Assembly: GCA_023411715.1 (NCBI GenBank)
Contig: JAEYOM010000156.1
Span: forward strand, 1-14,432
Direction of reading: 5' to 3'
Source: Bacillota bacterium
GTDB taxonomy: Bacteria; Bacillota; Clostridia; Acetivibrionales; DTU013
Length of the DNA: 14,432 bases
Shown here one piece after another: positions 1 to 6,435 of the stretch (positions are counted from its first letter, which is position 1; every line of letters starts with the position of its first letter). The notes beneath the pieces were generated by a model. The model ran no database searches, was not told the DNA's origin, and saw nothing but the letters and a program-made list of their open reading frames with translations. The translations under genes and the position numbers were made by a program.

Positions 1-8
1 ATCAGCAT
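1..8 (-). CDS. Start of a gene cut off by the window edge
   Basis: On the minus strand an ATG lies at 8-6, preceded five bases upstream by AAGGTGA (20-14), a plausible ribosome-binding site. Only the first two codons (Met-Leu) are inside the window, so nothing can be said about the product. It would be the third member of a minus-strand series after the nucleotidyltransferase and a 28-codon ORF. The call rests only on the start codon and its Shine-Dalgarno sequence. Confidence 0.25.
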
Positions 9-23
9 AACTATCACCTTTTG

Positions 24-110
24 TCATTTATGTATTATGCTGTATAATTCGACATCCGGAGTCGAAATTCCTGCCCCAAACTCACAATATTCAAGGTTTT
101 CAAGGATCAT
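24..110 (-). CDS. Tiny ORF (28 aa) overlapping the nucleotidyltransferase stop, possible gene remnant
   Basis: A 28-codon minus-strand ORF begins with an ATG that overlaps the stop codon of the nucleotidyltransferase gene (ATGA arrangement). It ends 15 bases before the next putative start codon. It begins MILENLEYCE and ends SIIHK; I do not recognise it. The overlap suggests translational coupling, but it has no ribosome-binding site of its own. It may be the decayed tail of a longer gene. The frame carries a TAA immediately before the ATG, so a simple frameshift of the upstream gene does not join the two cleanly. Confidence 0.2.
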   Translation of the reverse strand: MILENLEYCEFGAGISTPDVELYSIIHK

Positions 111-592
111 TTATCAGGTGAAACTAGATAATGAAACACGATCTTATCGTCAGTATCCAATAAATCTAAATATATTTCAGTTAAGTCCGACCGTCTCTTC
201 GTTCTGTACCCTTCTTCTTCCCATCTTGCGTTTACGGGCGGTCCCTCTTCAAGGATTTTTTTTGCTTCGGCAATTAACTGTTCAGTTATTGAAATTTTAT
301 CGAACAAGACAATTCCGTCCACTAACGCAAAAAGTATAGGTATTTCCTTCGCCTCAAAACCTTCTTTTTGCAAGAATTCCAAAGACTCTTCGACGAATTC
401 CACAGTAATCCCGTTTCGTACCACATGTCTTTTTTGAAGGTGGTTTTCGTTGACTATTGCCAGCAGGTCTATATCGCTATTAGCACCTTCCTCATGCCTC
501 GAAACCGAGCCGTATAATATTAACACCAAAACATTATTATCTTTATATAATTCCTGAGTTATTTCTTTTACTAATTCCTGATGATTTATCAT
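107..592 (-). CDS. Small nucleotidyltransferase-fold protein (MNT/pol-beta superfamily), 161 aa
   Basis: The N-terminal half shows the nucleotidyltransferase signature GSVSRHEEGANSDIDLLAI at about residues 28-46: the Gly-Ser pair and the Asp-x-Asp metal ligands (D40, D42), with a candidate third acidic residue near E65 (TVEFVEE). Such domains transfer nucleotides to proteins or small molecules; stand-alone copies often act as antitoxins to HEPN toxins or as antibiotic-modifying relatives. No HEPN partner is visible here. The C-terminal part (RRSDLTEIYLDLLD) resembles the helical region of longer relatives and stops early, so the protein may be truncated. An ATG five codons upstream (607) is in frame, but the strong GAGGTGG site lies between the two and sits correctly for the ATG at 592, which I choose. 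A good promoter lies at 695-667. Base composition is more AT-rich than in the rest of the window, consistent with accessory DNA. Confidence 0.75.
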   Translation of the reverse strand: MINHQELVKEITQELYKDNNVLVLILYGSVSRHEEGANSDIDLLAIVNENHLQKRHVVRNGITVEFVEESLEFLQKEGFEAKEIPILFALVDGIVLFDKISITEQLIAEAKKILEEGPPVNARWEEEGYRTKRRSDLTEIYLDLLDTDDKIVFHYLVSPDK

Positions 593-666
593 TCTACCAC
601 CTCGCATTATATGGATTTATAGCTTTCAAAGTTTTAATTTAAACTCATAATAACTAATACATATCA

Positions 667-695
667 ATAGTAGCAATAGTTTACCATAAGGTCAA
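667..695 (-). promoter_or_regulatory. Promoter of the nucleotidyltransferase gene (sigma-A type)
   Basis: Read on the minus strand, TTGACC (695-690) is followed after exactly 17 bases by TACTAT (672-667), a near-consensus housekeeping promoter. The start would fall near 660, giving a leader of about 68 bases before the ATG at 592. Called by motif and spacing only. Confidence 0.5.
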
Positions 696-876
696 ATAAT
701 TGTTACGTAGCCTTGTGTATCATTTTCCATACAACAAATAGGCATTCTGTGAAATAGAGTTTACATTCTCAGAAGTGAAACATCAAACCATTCCTGTGTT
801 TTCCGGCCTGAATGAAAAAACCGCCCGTACATATACTAAAAAAATCATTATATGCTGCGTTGCCTTGAGGTAAAGT

Positions 877-1890
877 ATGAAGAGGACCGGGTTGCTATTT
901 TCCATCTGTACCGCCCTGCTGATCGCCATGTTTGCAAATGGCCTGTATATGCTGCTGTATCCCCGGACCATCAGGCAAAGGCCATTGCCTGTACCGATCA
1001 GTGACATTTCGGAGCCGATCAGGCTGGATCTGGGAATAAAGGGCCAATGGCCGGACGGACCGGATTTTTCAGGACAATATCCGCAGAACGAATATACGGA
1101 CAATATTGAATACGGTACTGACGGCGAAAGCAGGAAAGCAGGTCAGGAACCGGTCAACCTAATGGTACTTGGGCTGGACAGGGATAAAACGCGTTGTGAT
1201 GTGATACTTTTATTCCAATATGATCCTACGGCTTCAAAGATCAAGCTTTTATCAGTGGCACGCGACACCAGGGTGGTAGTGAACGGTAGCTACTGCAAGA
1301 TAAACGCAGTCTATTCGAAGGGCGGAGAAAGGCTGGTTGCAAGGAAAATATCGCAGATGACGGGGCTTCCTGTACACTATTACATTACGTTGGATTTCGA
1401 GGGCTTCAGAAAAATAATTGACACATTCGGCGGCGTAGAATTCTATGTCCCTTTCAGGATGAATTACGACGATCCCACGCAGGATCTCCACATACACTTG
1501 AAAAAAGGGCTGCAGGTATTGAACGGCAGTAAGGCCGAACAGCTCGTACGATACAGGAAAGGCAATGTAAAAGGGCAGGGTTACCTGGAAGGGGACATAG
1601 GAAGAATCAAAATGCAGCAGGATTTCCTCAACGCATTTATAGGCCAGAAGCTTAAATTCAGATACATTTCAAAGGCGGGCGAACTATTCGATATACTCGG
1701 CCGGTATATGAAAACGAATATAACCCTGGACGATATTACCTACTATATTACCGATATCACAAAGATCAGGGGCAGTGAGGTTGAAGCCAGCGTCATCCCG
1801 GGCGACAGCAGGATCATAGACGGAGTCTGGTATTATATACATGACCGCAGTAAAACCAGGGCTCTCATAAGGGAACGCTTCGCTTTTTGA
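877..1890 (+). CDS. LytR-CpsA-Psr (LCP) family cell-wall glycopolymer ligase, 337 aa
   Basis: LCP proteins transfer lipid-linked glycopolymers (teichoic acid, capsule or other wall polysaccharide) onto peptidoglycan on the outer face of the membrane. One N-terminal membrane segment (about residues 6-28) is followed by a Pro-rich linker and an LCP core at about 93-256. Core landmarks are VLGLDRDKTRCDVILL (97-112), SVARDT (126-131), the HYYITLDFEGF strand and helix (167-177), GGVEFYVP (185-192), and the closing YRKG...GDIGRIKMQQ block (226-248) with the conserved arginines that bind the pyrophosphate lipid. The first block usually reads R-S-D-T; here it is R-C-D-V. Length fits a compact LCP protein with little after the core. 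GAGG (867-870) sits six bases before the ATG. A TATACT at 832-837 could be its -10 box, but no matching -35 is clear. It appears to be a single-gene unit, and its wall polymer cannot be told from the context. Confidence 0.93.
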   Translation: MKRTGLLFSICTALLIAMFANGLYMLLYPRTIRQRPLPVPISDISEPIRLDLGIKGQWPDGPDFSGQYPQNEYTDNIEYGTDGESRKAGQEPVNLMVLGLDRDKTRCDVILLFQYDPTASKIKLLSVARDTRVVVNGSYCKINAVYSKGGERLVARKISQMTGLPVHYYITLDFEGFRKIIDTFGGVEFYVPFRMNYDDPTQDLHIHLKKGLQVLNGSKAEQLVRYRKGNVKGQGYLEGDIGRIKMQQDFLNAFIGQKLKFRYISKAGELFDILGRYMKTNITLDDITYYITDITKIRGSEVEASVIPGDSRIIDGVWYYIHDRSKTRALIRERFAF

Positions 1891-1923
1891 TTCCGCATCT
1901 TTTTGTTTCCGCATCTTTTTTGT
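1891..1923 (+). repeat. Tandem duplication of a 16/17-base T-rich unit after the LCP gene
   Basis: Directly after the LCP stop codon the unit TTCCGCATCTTTTTGT (1891-1906) is repeated as TTCCGCATCTTTTTTGT (1907-1923), differing by one T. The T runs could help transcript release, but no hairpin of convincing length precedes them, so I do not call a terminator. It may be a simple slippage duplication. Confidence 0.5.
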
Positions 1924-2000
1924 TTACAGAAAATTAACAATTTTATGCCAGTTTATTGCCAATTCACTGCCAACATTTAAGGAACGTTTAAGCTTTCCAT

Positions 2001-2145
2001 GCAAAAATTAGATTGCACAGCAAAAAGTCGCTTCTCAACTTATAGGCGACTTTCCCCTGCAAGTTATGGAACTTGTGCTTGCAGGGGGCATTTCATATTA
2101 AGGACCCTACAGTTGAAATGCTTTTGTGCAATCCGCTAATTTTGC
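2001..2145 (+). ncRNA. Potential 145-nt cloverleaf RNA: long closing stem with three perfect hairpin arms
   Basis: Four helices nest without conflict. Closing stem: GATTGCACA (2011-2019) pairs with TGTGCAATC (2125-2133) over 9 bp. It can be extended by GC-AAAATTA (2001-2010, one bulged A) against TAATTTTGC (2137-2145) if G2011 instead pairs with C2136, leaving a three-base CCG bulge. Arm 1: AAAGTCGC (2024-2031) with GCGACTTT (2046-2053). Arm 2: CCCCTGCAAG (2054-2063) with CTTGCAGGGG (2078-2087). Arm 3: GCATTTCA (2088-2095) with TGAAATGC (2114-2121). Arms 1, 2 and 3 abut with no linker bases; the junction single strands are GCAA and TTT. It lies about 145 bases upstream of the exporter operon in the same orientation, so it could be a leader element or separate small RNA. 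I do not recognise an Rfam family. A palindromic mobile repeat (MITE-like) is the main alternative. No clear promoter is seen before it. Confidence 0.5.
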
Positions 2146-2146
2146 T

Positions 2147-2216
2147 GGCTGAAGCAAGTTAGGAAACCTATATGCTTCAGCCGATGCGGCTAAAGGTACC
2201 ATCGGCTGCATACAAC
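2147..2216 (+). promoter_or_regulatory. Overlapping alternative hairpins in the exporter leader (attenuator-like)
   Basis: GGCTGAAGCA (2147-2156) pairs perfectly with TGCTTCAGCC (2173-2182), with an inner TAGG/CCTA helix (2160-2163, 2167-2170). The 3' arm of that hairpin overlaps CAGCCGATG (2178-2186), which can instead pair 9 bp with CATCGGCTG (2200-2208). The same AGCCGAT (2179-2185) can also pair with ATCGGCT (2236-2242) inside the downstream terminator-like hairpin. One strand segment with three competing partners ahead of a T run is the layout of a transcription attenuator or riboswitch expression platform. That reading is inference; the pairings are seen directly. Confidence 0.4.
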
Positions 2217-2246
2217 AAGTCGTTTCATGTCTATGATCGGCTTTTT
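2217..2246 (+). terminator. Weak terminator-like hairpin before the exporter operon
   Basis: AAGTCG (2217-2222) pairs with CGGCTT (2238-2243, one G-U), continued by TCAT (2225-2228) with ATGA (2233-2236) around a four-base loop. A run of five T (2242-2246) covers the end of the stem. It ends 44 bases before the ATG of the adaptor gene, so it would act on the leader of that operon rather than end the distant LCP gene. The stem is interrupted and modest, hence low confidence as a full terminator. Confidence 0.35.
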
Positions 2247-2290
2247 GCAGCATAAACAAATTTAAGAAAAAGCTTTTGGGAGGTAGCTGA

Positions 2291-4456
2291 ATGGGCACAG
2301 TCACACCCGGTTTAAACCGGATCAGTTTTTTCAGGGGGAAGGCATTCAGAGTAATTGCAATTTGCCTTGCGGTCATAATTGTTGTCGTAGGCGTATTTAT
2401 ATTGCGGGATAGAAAATTGAACGCCGGTGATTCCGTGGAGCAAAGGACAGCGAGAGTAACAAGGGGTCAGCTGGTCGACAGCATCACAGGTTCCGCGCCG
2501 GTTGAATCCGCAAACAGAAGCGAATTGTCGCCTAAGGTGACTGCGACGCTGCAGCAGATCAACTGCAAGGAAGGCGACCAGGTCAAAAAGGGCGATGTAT
2601 TGTTCGTACTCGATAATACGGACGCACTTATGAATATTGAGAATACGGAAAATCAAATAGCGCAGATGCAGCTGTCAGTTGACAGTACTGCCGAGAGTGT
2701 CGGCGGACTGACTGTCAATGCGCCTTTCAGCGGCCAGGTAACCGGCATCAGCGTAAAGGAGGGCGAAAATGTGAATAAAGGCGGTGCGCTGATGACTTTA
2801 ACGGATGTTTCCATGCTCAGCGTTACACTGCCTTTCAGCGGTACGACGGCCAAAAATATAACGGTAGGACAGAAAGCCACAGTGTATATTCCCGATCTTA
2901 TGCTTTCTGTGGACGGCACGGTCTCATACAGAAGCGACAAGCCTTATACTACCGCATCCGGCGGAGAATTGTACAATGCTGAGATCTCGATAAAGAATCC
3001 CGGTTCTCTTACCGAAGGCATGAAGGCTACCGCCGAAATTCAGGCGGGCGGAGCCTTGCTGGAAAGTGTTGAGAACGGGAACATTACATATAAAAACAAA
3101 AAGAGCCTGAGAAGCGATGCCGGAGGAACCGTTACAAGCATAAATGTGAGAGAGAACGAGTTTGTCAATTCGGGAGATGTGCTTGTAAAGCTCGAAAATG
3201 AAGATCTGGTCCTGACCTCATCTACTAACGATATTAAAATGGAAAGCCTCAAGTCCCAGCTTGAGATACAGCAAAAACAGCTCGATTATTATACGATAAC
3301 AGCTCCGTTCGACGGTACGGTGACGAGTATGGGTACCGCCAACGAAGGCGATACGGTTAAGCAGGGCGAACTGCTCGCTGTTGTTTCCGATATGAATCAT
3401 CTCCAGTTTTCTATATCGATCGATGAATTGGATATTTCACAGATCGTAACAGGTCAGGATGTTGACATCACAGCAGAAGCGCTTGCAGATACAGAAGAAA
3501 CTCCGCTTACCGGTAAAGTCAGCAAGATCGCCATGGAGGGAACAAGCAGCAACGGTGTTACTACTTATCCTGTAACGATTACAGTAGATGACAATGCGGC
3601 CGGTAAACTGAAAACCGGTATGAATATCGATGCGGAAATATATATAAGCAATAAACAGAATGTTTTGATGGTTCCGCTGGAGGCTATCGTTGAACGCGGC
3701 GGCAAAAGCTTCGTCTATGTAAAGGGTACCTCGGGCAGCGATCAGAGCAGTCAGTCCGGGCAATCCGGCACAAGCGGCCGGCTCGGTCAGGGTTGGCAGG
3801 GTAAGGACAGAATGACAAGCGGTTCGGGTATCAGCGGCCGGCCCGGTCAGCCCGGCACAAGTAGTCAGCCAGGTCAGTCCGGCACAAGCGGCCGGCCCGG
3901 TCAGGGTTGGCAGGGTAAGGAAAGCACGACCAGCGGTTCGGGTATCAGTGGTCGTCCTGGAGGAAGAAATACCACCGAAGCGGCTATCGATCCTTCACAG
4001 GGCGGTTTTCCGCAAGGCACGCCTCCCGGAGGCTCGAACGGTCAAGGCACGCCTCCCGGAGGCATGAACGGACAAGGCACGCCTCCCGGAGGCTCGAACG
4101 GTCAATGGGCTCCGCCGGATGCACAACTCCCGGATACTGGCAGCGCACCCGCAGGAGTCATGAACGGGAATTCCGGCAGATCCGCTCAGAGGTCATCAGG
4201 GAAATCGAACGGGAATTCTTATTATGACGGCGCAGTATTGACGGAAGTTGAAACAGGCATCAGCAATGAAACCTATATCGAAATCGTAACCGGATTGACA
4301 GAGGGACAGGAAATCGTACTTCCAAAGACCAGTAAGACCTCTTCGACAAGTACAGGAACCGGACAAAATAACAGACAGGGCGCAATGATGGGCGGCGGTA
4401 TGGGCGGAGGTATGCCGGGCGGCGGTATGCCGAGCGGAGGACCGGGAGGCTTCTAG
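2291..4456 (+). CDS. Membrane-fusion/adaptor subunit of a MacAB/YknXYZ-type ABC exporter, duplicated module, 721 aa
   Basis: Adaptor proteins of this family link an FtsX-like ABC permease to the outside face of the membrane. One N-terminal membrane segment lies at about residues 19-38. Two lipoyl/beta-barrel modules follow. Module 1 has lipoyl halves near 82-108 (EGDQVKKGDVLFVLDN) and 137-172 (APFSGQVTGISVKEGENVNKG) and a barrel to about 252. Module 2 has halves near 273-303 and 334-366 (APFDGTVTSMGTANEGDTVKQG), a short helix between them, and a barrel to about 453. The membrane-proximal domain begins at 455-479 (VPLEAIV...FVYVKG) but is split by a Gly/Ser/Gln/Pro insert (about 480-640) and resumes at 643-685 (VETGISN...IVTGLTEGQEIVLP). 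A Gly/Met-rich tail ends the protein. Usual relatives have one module and about 350-450 residues. GGGAGG (2278-2283) supports this start. The ATPase starts 13 bases after the stop. Substrate unknown. Confidence 0.88.
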   Translation: MGTVTPGLNRISFFRGKAFRVIAICLAVIIVVVGVFILRDRKLNAGDSVEQRTARVTRGQLVDSITGSAPVESANRSELSPKVTATLQQINCKEGDQVKKGDVLFVLDNTDALMNIENTENQIAQMQLSVDSTAESVGGLTVNAPFSGQVTGISVKEGENVNKGGALMTLTDVSMLSVTLPFSGTTAKNITVGQKATVYIPDLMLSVDGTVSYRSDKPYTTASGGELYNAEISIKNPGSLTEGMKATAEIQAGGALLESVENGNITYKNKKSLRSDAGGTVTSINVRENEFVNSGDVLVKLENEDLVLTSSTNDIKMESLKSQLEIQQKQLDYYTITAPFDGTVTSMGTANEGDTVKQGELLAVVSDMNHLQFSISIDELDISQIVTGQDVDITAEALADTEETPLTGKVSKIAMEGTSSNGVTTYPVTITVDDNAAGKLKTGMNIDAEIYISNKQNVLMVPLEAIVERGGKSFVYVKGTSGSDQSSQSGQSGTSGRLGQGWQGKDRMTSGSGISGRPGQPGTSSQPGQSGTSGRPGQGWQGKESTTSGSGISGRPGGRNTTEAAIDPSQGGFPQGTPPGGSNGQGTPPGGMNGQGTPPGGSNGQWAPPDAQLPDTGSAPAGVMNGNSGRSAQRSSGKSNGNSYYDGAVLTEVETGISNETYIEIVTGLTEGQEIVLPKTSKTSSTSTGTGQNNRQGAMMGGGMGGGMPGGGMPSGGPGGF
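3764..3961 (+). repeat. In-frame 114-base tandem repeat in the adaptor gene
   Basis: Two near-identical copies start at 3764 and 3878, a period of 114 bases (38 codons). Each encodes SGTSGR(L/P)GQGWQGK, then a variable four-residue stretch, then SGSGISGRPG. The spacing is a multiple of three and differences are mostly single bases, which points to recent unequal duplication within a flexible, Gly/Ser-rich linker. Confidence 0.85.
4013..4102 (+). repeat. Three in-frame 30-base units (QGTPPGG[S/M]NG) in the adaptor gene
   Basis: Units at 4013-4042, 4043-4072 and 4073-4102 each encode QGTPPGG-S/M-NG (residues 575-604). The nucleotide sequence is almost identical between units, and the reading frame is preserved. 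Copy number probably varies between strains, but this cannot be seen here. Confidence 0.85.
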
Positions 4457-4469
4457 GAGGATAGATATT

Positions 4470-5147
4470 ATGATCACACTTACAAACATTTACAAAACAT
4501 ATGAAATGGGAGAGAACAGTGTCAATGCCCTGTCAGGTGTTTCGCTGCATGTTGCAGAGCATGAGTTTGTCGCTGTTATCGGGCCATCCGGGTCAGGTAA
4601 GTCTACGCTGATGAATATTCTTGGCTGCCTTGACATACCAACATCCGGCAGCTATACGCTGGACGGCAGGGAAATTAGTAATATGAACGACAACGAACTG
4701 GCTGATATCAGGAATACGAAAATAGGCTTTATCTTTCAGGGTTTCAATCTGCTCAAAAAACTGAATGCTGTTGAAAATGTCGAGCTTCCTCTTGTATATC
4801 AGGGCGTCAGTCAGAAGGAAAGATACCGCAGGTCGGTTGAAGCGCTGGAAGCCGTGGGCTTGGGCGAACGTATCAGACACACGCCCAACGAGCTCTCCGG
4901 CGGGCAGCAGCAAAGGGTAGCTATTGCCAGGGCGCTTGTCAGCAACCCTCCGATACTGCTGGCTGACGAGCCTACAGGTAATCTGGATTCAAAATCGGGT
5001 ACAGAGATCATGAAAATTATCCATGGCCTGCACAATAAAGGTAATACGATCATACTGATCACCCATGATAACCATATTGCCGAACAGGCAGGCAGGGTCG
5101 TCCATATTATCGACGGTCAGGTATCCGAAGACAGGGAGGTGGGCTGA
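4470..5147 (+). CDS. ABC transporter ATP-binding protein, MacB/LolD/YknY type, 225 aa
   Basis: This cytoplasmic ATPase should drive the exporter formed with the adaptor before it and the permease after it. All motifs are intact: Walker A GPSGSGKST (38-46), Q-loop in FIFQGFNLL (Q90), signature LSGGQQQRVAIARAL (142-156), Walker B ILLADEP with catalytic E167 and D-loop NLD (171-173), and the switch histidine in LITHD (H199). FQGFNLLKKLNAVENVELPL is typical of the MacB/LolD/FtsE-like group rather than of importers. Length is normal for a stand-alone ATPase of this group. A GGAGG-type site (TAGGAGG, 4454-4460) overlaps the adaptor stop codon and sits nine bases before the ATG, so the genes are co-translated from one transcript. 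The next gene begins immediately after the stop. Confidence 0.96.
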   Translation: MITLTNIYKTYEMGENSVNALSGVSLHVAEHEFVAVIGPSGSGKSTLMNILGCLDIPTSGSYTLDGREISNMNDNELADIRNTKIGFIFQGFNLLKKLNAVENVELPLVYQGVSQKERYRRSVEALEAVGLGERIRHTPNELSGGQQQRVAIARALVSNPPILLADEPTGNLDSKSGTEIMKIIHGLHNKGNTIILITHDNHIAEQAGRVVHIIDGQVSEDREVG

Positions 5148-6332
5148 TTGGGTCTGCTGGAAGCATTTAAGATGGCCATTAAAAGCATATTATCGAACAA
5201 AGCGCGTTCCATGCTGACCATGCTGGGCGTTATCATAGGTGTAGGAGCGGTTATAGCAGCCGTGGGATACGCGCAGGGCACTACAAAGAATATAACGGAT
5301 TCGATTTCGAGCATGGGTACGAATCTTGTTCGGGTCATCATAACGGGCAGGGGAAGCAACAGAAGGGTCTCGTATGATCAGATGAAGGTATTTGCCGATG
5401 AGAACAGTGATATTATCAGCGGAGTAGCGCCGCAGCTGAATGTCTCGGGTATAACGGTGAAATATGGTTCCGTGAGTATGACGACGACTACCGTACTGGG
5501 TACATCTCCGGAATATGAGGAAACCAACAGCAGACCGATTTCTTCGGGAAGGTTTCTGATCGACAGCGATCTTGAAGGGAGATCAAAGGTAGCGGTAATT
5601 GGAACAGCGGTTGTCAATACGCTTTTCCCGGACACAGACCCGCTCGGGCAAAAAATAAAACTCAACGGAAACATCTTTACTGTAATAGGCGTTCTGACAG
5701 AACTGGAAACCGGCCAAACAAGCACGCAGGATGACTTTATCATCATTCCTGTGACAGTGGCACAGAGACTTGGCAGAAATTCCTCGATCAGAAATTTCTC
5801 GGTACTGGCGCAGGATGCGTCAAATATTGATACGGTAGTAGAAAAGCTCGAAGCGTTCCTTCTGGGTATTTACAAGAATGAAAATTCCTACAGTGTGATT
5901 AATTCCGAGCAGATGCTTGAAACACTTGATGAGGTCACCGGTACAATGATGGCCATGTTGGGCGGCATTGCCGCAATTTCACTGGTTGTCGGCGGTATCG
6001 GCATTATGAACATCATGCTGGTATCCGTAACGGAAAGAACGCGCGAAATCGGTATAAGAAAGGCGATCGGAGCCAAGAAAAGGAGCATATTGATACAGTT
6101 CCTGATAGAAGCCGTTATGATAACGGGACTGGGGGGGCTGATAGGCATTCTGTTCGGAGTCGGTATCATCAAATTCATTTTCGGCGGGTTGAACATAGTG
6201 CCGGAAGCCTATTCAACCTTCTGGATGACGACTTCTTTCGGAATCTCGCTTTTGACCGGCGTAGCATTCGGTATGTTCCCTGCGGTAAAGGCATCCAACC
6301 TGAACCCGATCGATGCGCTGAGATTTGAATGA
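5148..6332 (+). CDS. FtsX/MacB-family ABC permease, 394 aa, TTG start
   Basis: This is the membrane subunit of the exporter. The family fold is visible: one membrane helix near residues 22-42 (MLTMLGVIIGVGAVIA), a large extracytoplasmic MacB-type domain (about 45-260), then three helices near 268-292 (GGIAAISLVVGGIGIMNIML), 318-343 and 357-378. The conserved cytoplasmic segment TERTREIGIRKAIGAKK (about 294-310) contacts the ATPase, and the ending PAVKASNLNPIDALRFE is typical. These permeases transmit ATP-driven movement to the extracytoplasmic side and do not form a classic channel. Translation starts at TTG, directly abutting the ATPase stop codon (TGA at 5145-5147); GGGAGGT (5134-5140), seven bases upstream, supports it. 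Family members export macrolides, peptides, lipoproteins or toxins, and the sequence does not say which. No convincing terminator follows within about 100 bases. Confidence 0.95.
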   Translation: MGLLEAFKMAIKSILSNKARSMLTMLGVIIGVGAVIAAVGYAQGTTKNITDSISSMGTNLVRVIITGRGSNRRVSYDQMKVFADENSDIISGVAPQLNVSGITVKYGSVSMTTTTVLGTSPEYEETNSRPISSGRFLIDSDLEGRSKVAVIGTAVVNTLFPDTDPLGQKIKLNGNIFTVIGVLTELETGQTSTQDDFIIIPVTVAQRLGRNSSIRNFSVLAQDASNIDTVVEKLEAFLLGIYKNENSYSVINSEQMLETLDEVTGTMMAMLGGIAAISLVVGGIGIMNIMLVSVTERTREIGIRKAIGAKKRSILIQFLIEAVMITGLGGLIGILFGVGIIKFIFGGLNIVPEAYSTFWMTTSFGISLLTGVAFGMFPAVKASNLNPIDALRFE

Positions 6333-6435
6333 TTTTAGATTATTGAACGAGAAACACAGTGTTCTTGATTAATGTAGGATGTTTAACGCCCTTGAGGCGC
6401 GGATTTCCTTTAAAACATTCCATGGAGGTTATACA

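Noticed and set aside
832..837. TATACT as a -10 box for the LCP gene
   Set aside because: No acceptable -35 hexamer is found 16-18 bases upstream, so the promoter is not called.
2001..2145. Reading the cloverleaf as a NiCo riboswitch (also a four-way junction near transporters)
   Set aside because: The conserved purine-rich linkers that define that class, as I remember them, are absent; here the junction has almost no unpaired bases.
2001..2145. Reading the cloverleaf as a retron msr-msd (outer inverted repeats around hairpins)
   Set aside because: No reverse transcriptase gene lies in the window; the neighbouring genes are an LCP protein and an ABC exporter.
3764..4102. CRISPR array, or collagen triple helix
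   Set aside because: The repeats are in-frame codons inside the adaptor gene with no unique spacers, and the Gly spacing is not a sustained Gly-x-y.
6379..6435. Upstream ATG for the SLH protein
   Set aside because: The extension would precede an otherwise perfect signal peptide, and the GGAGGT site fits only the ATG at 6436.
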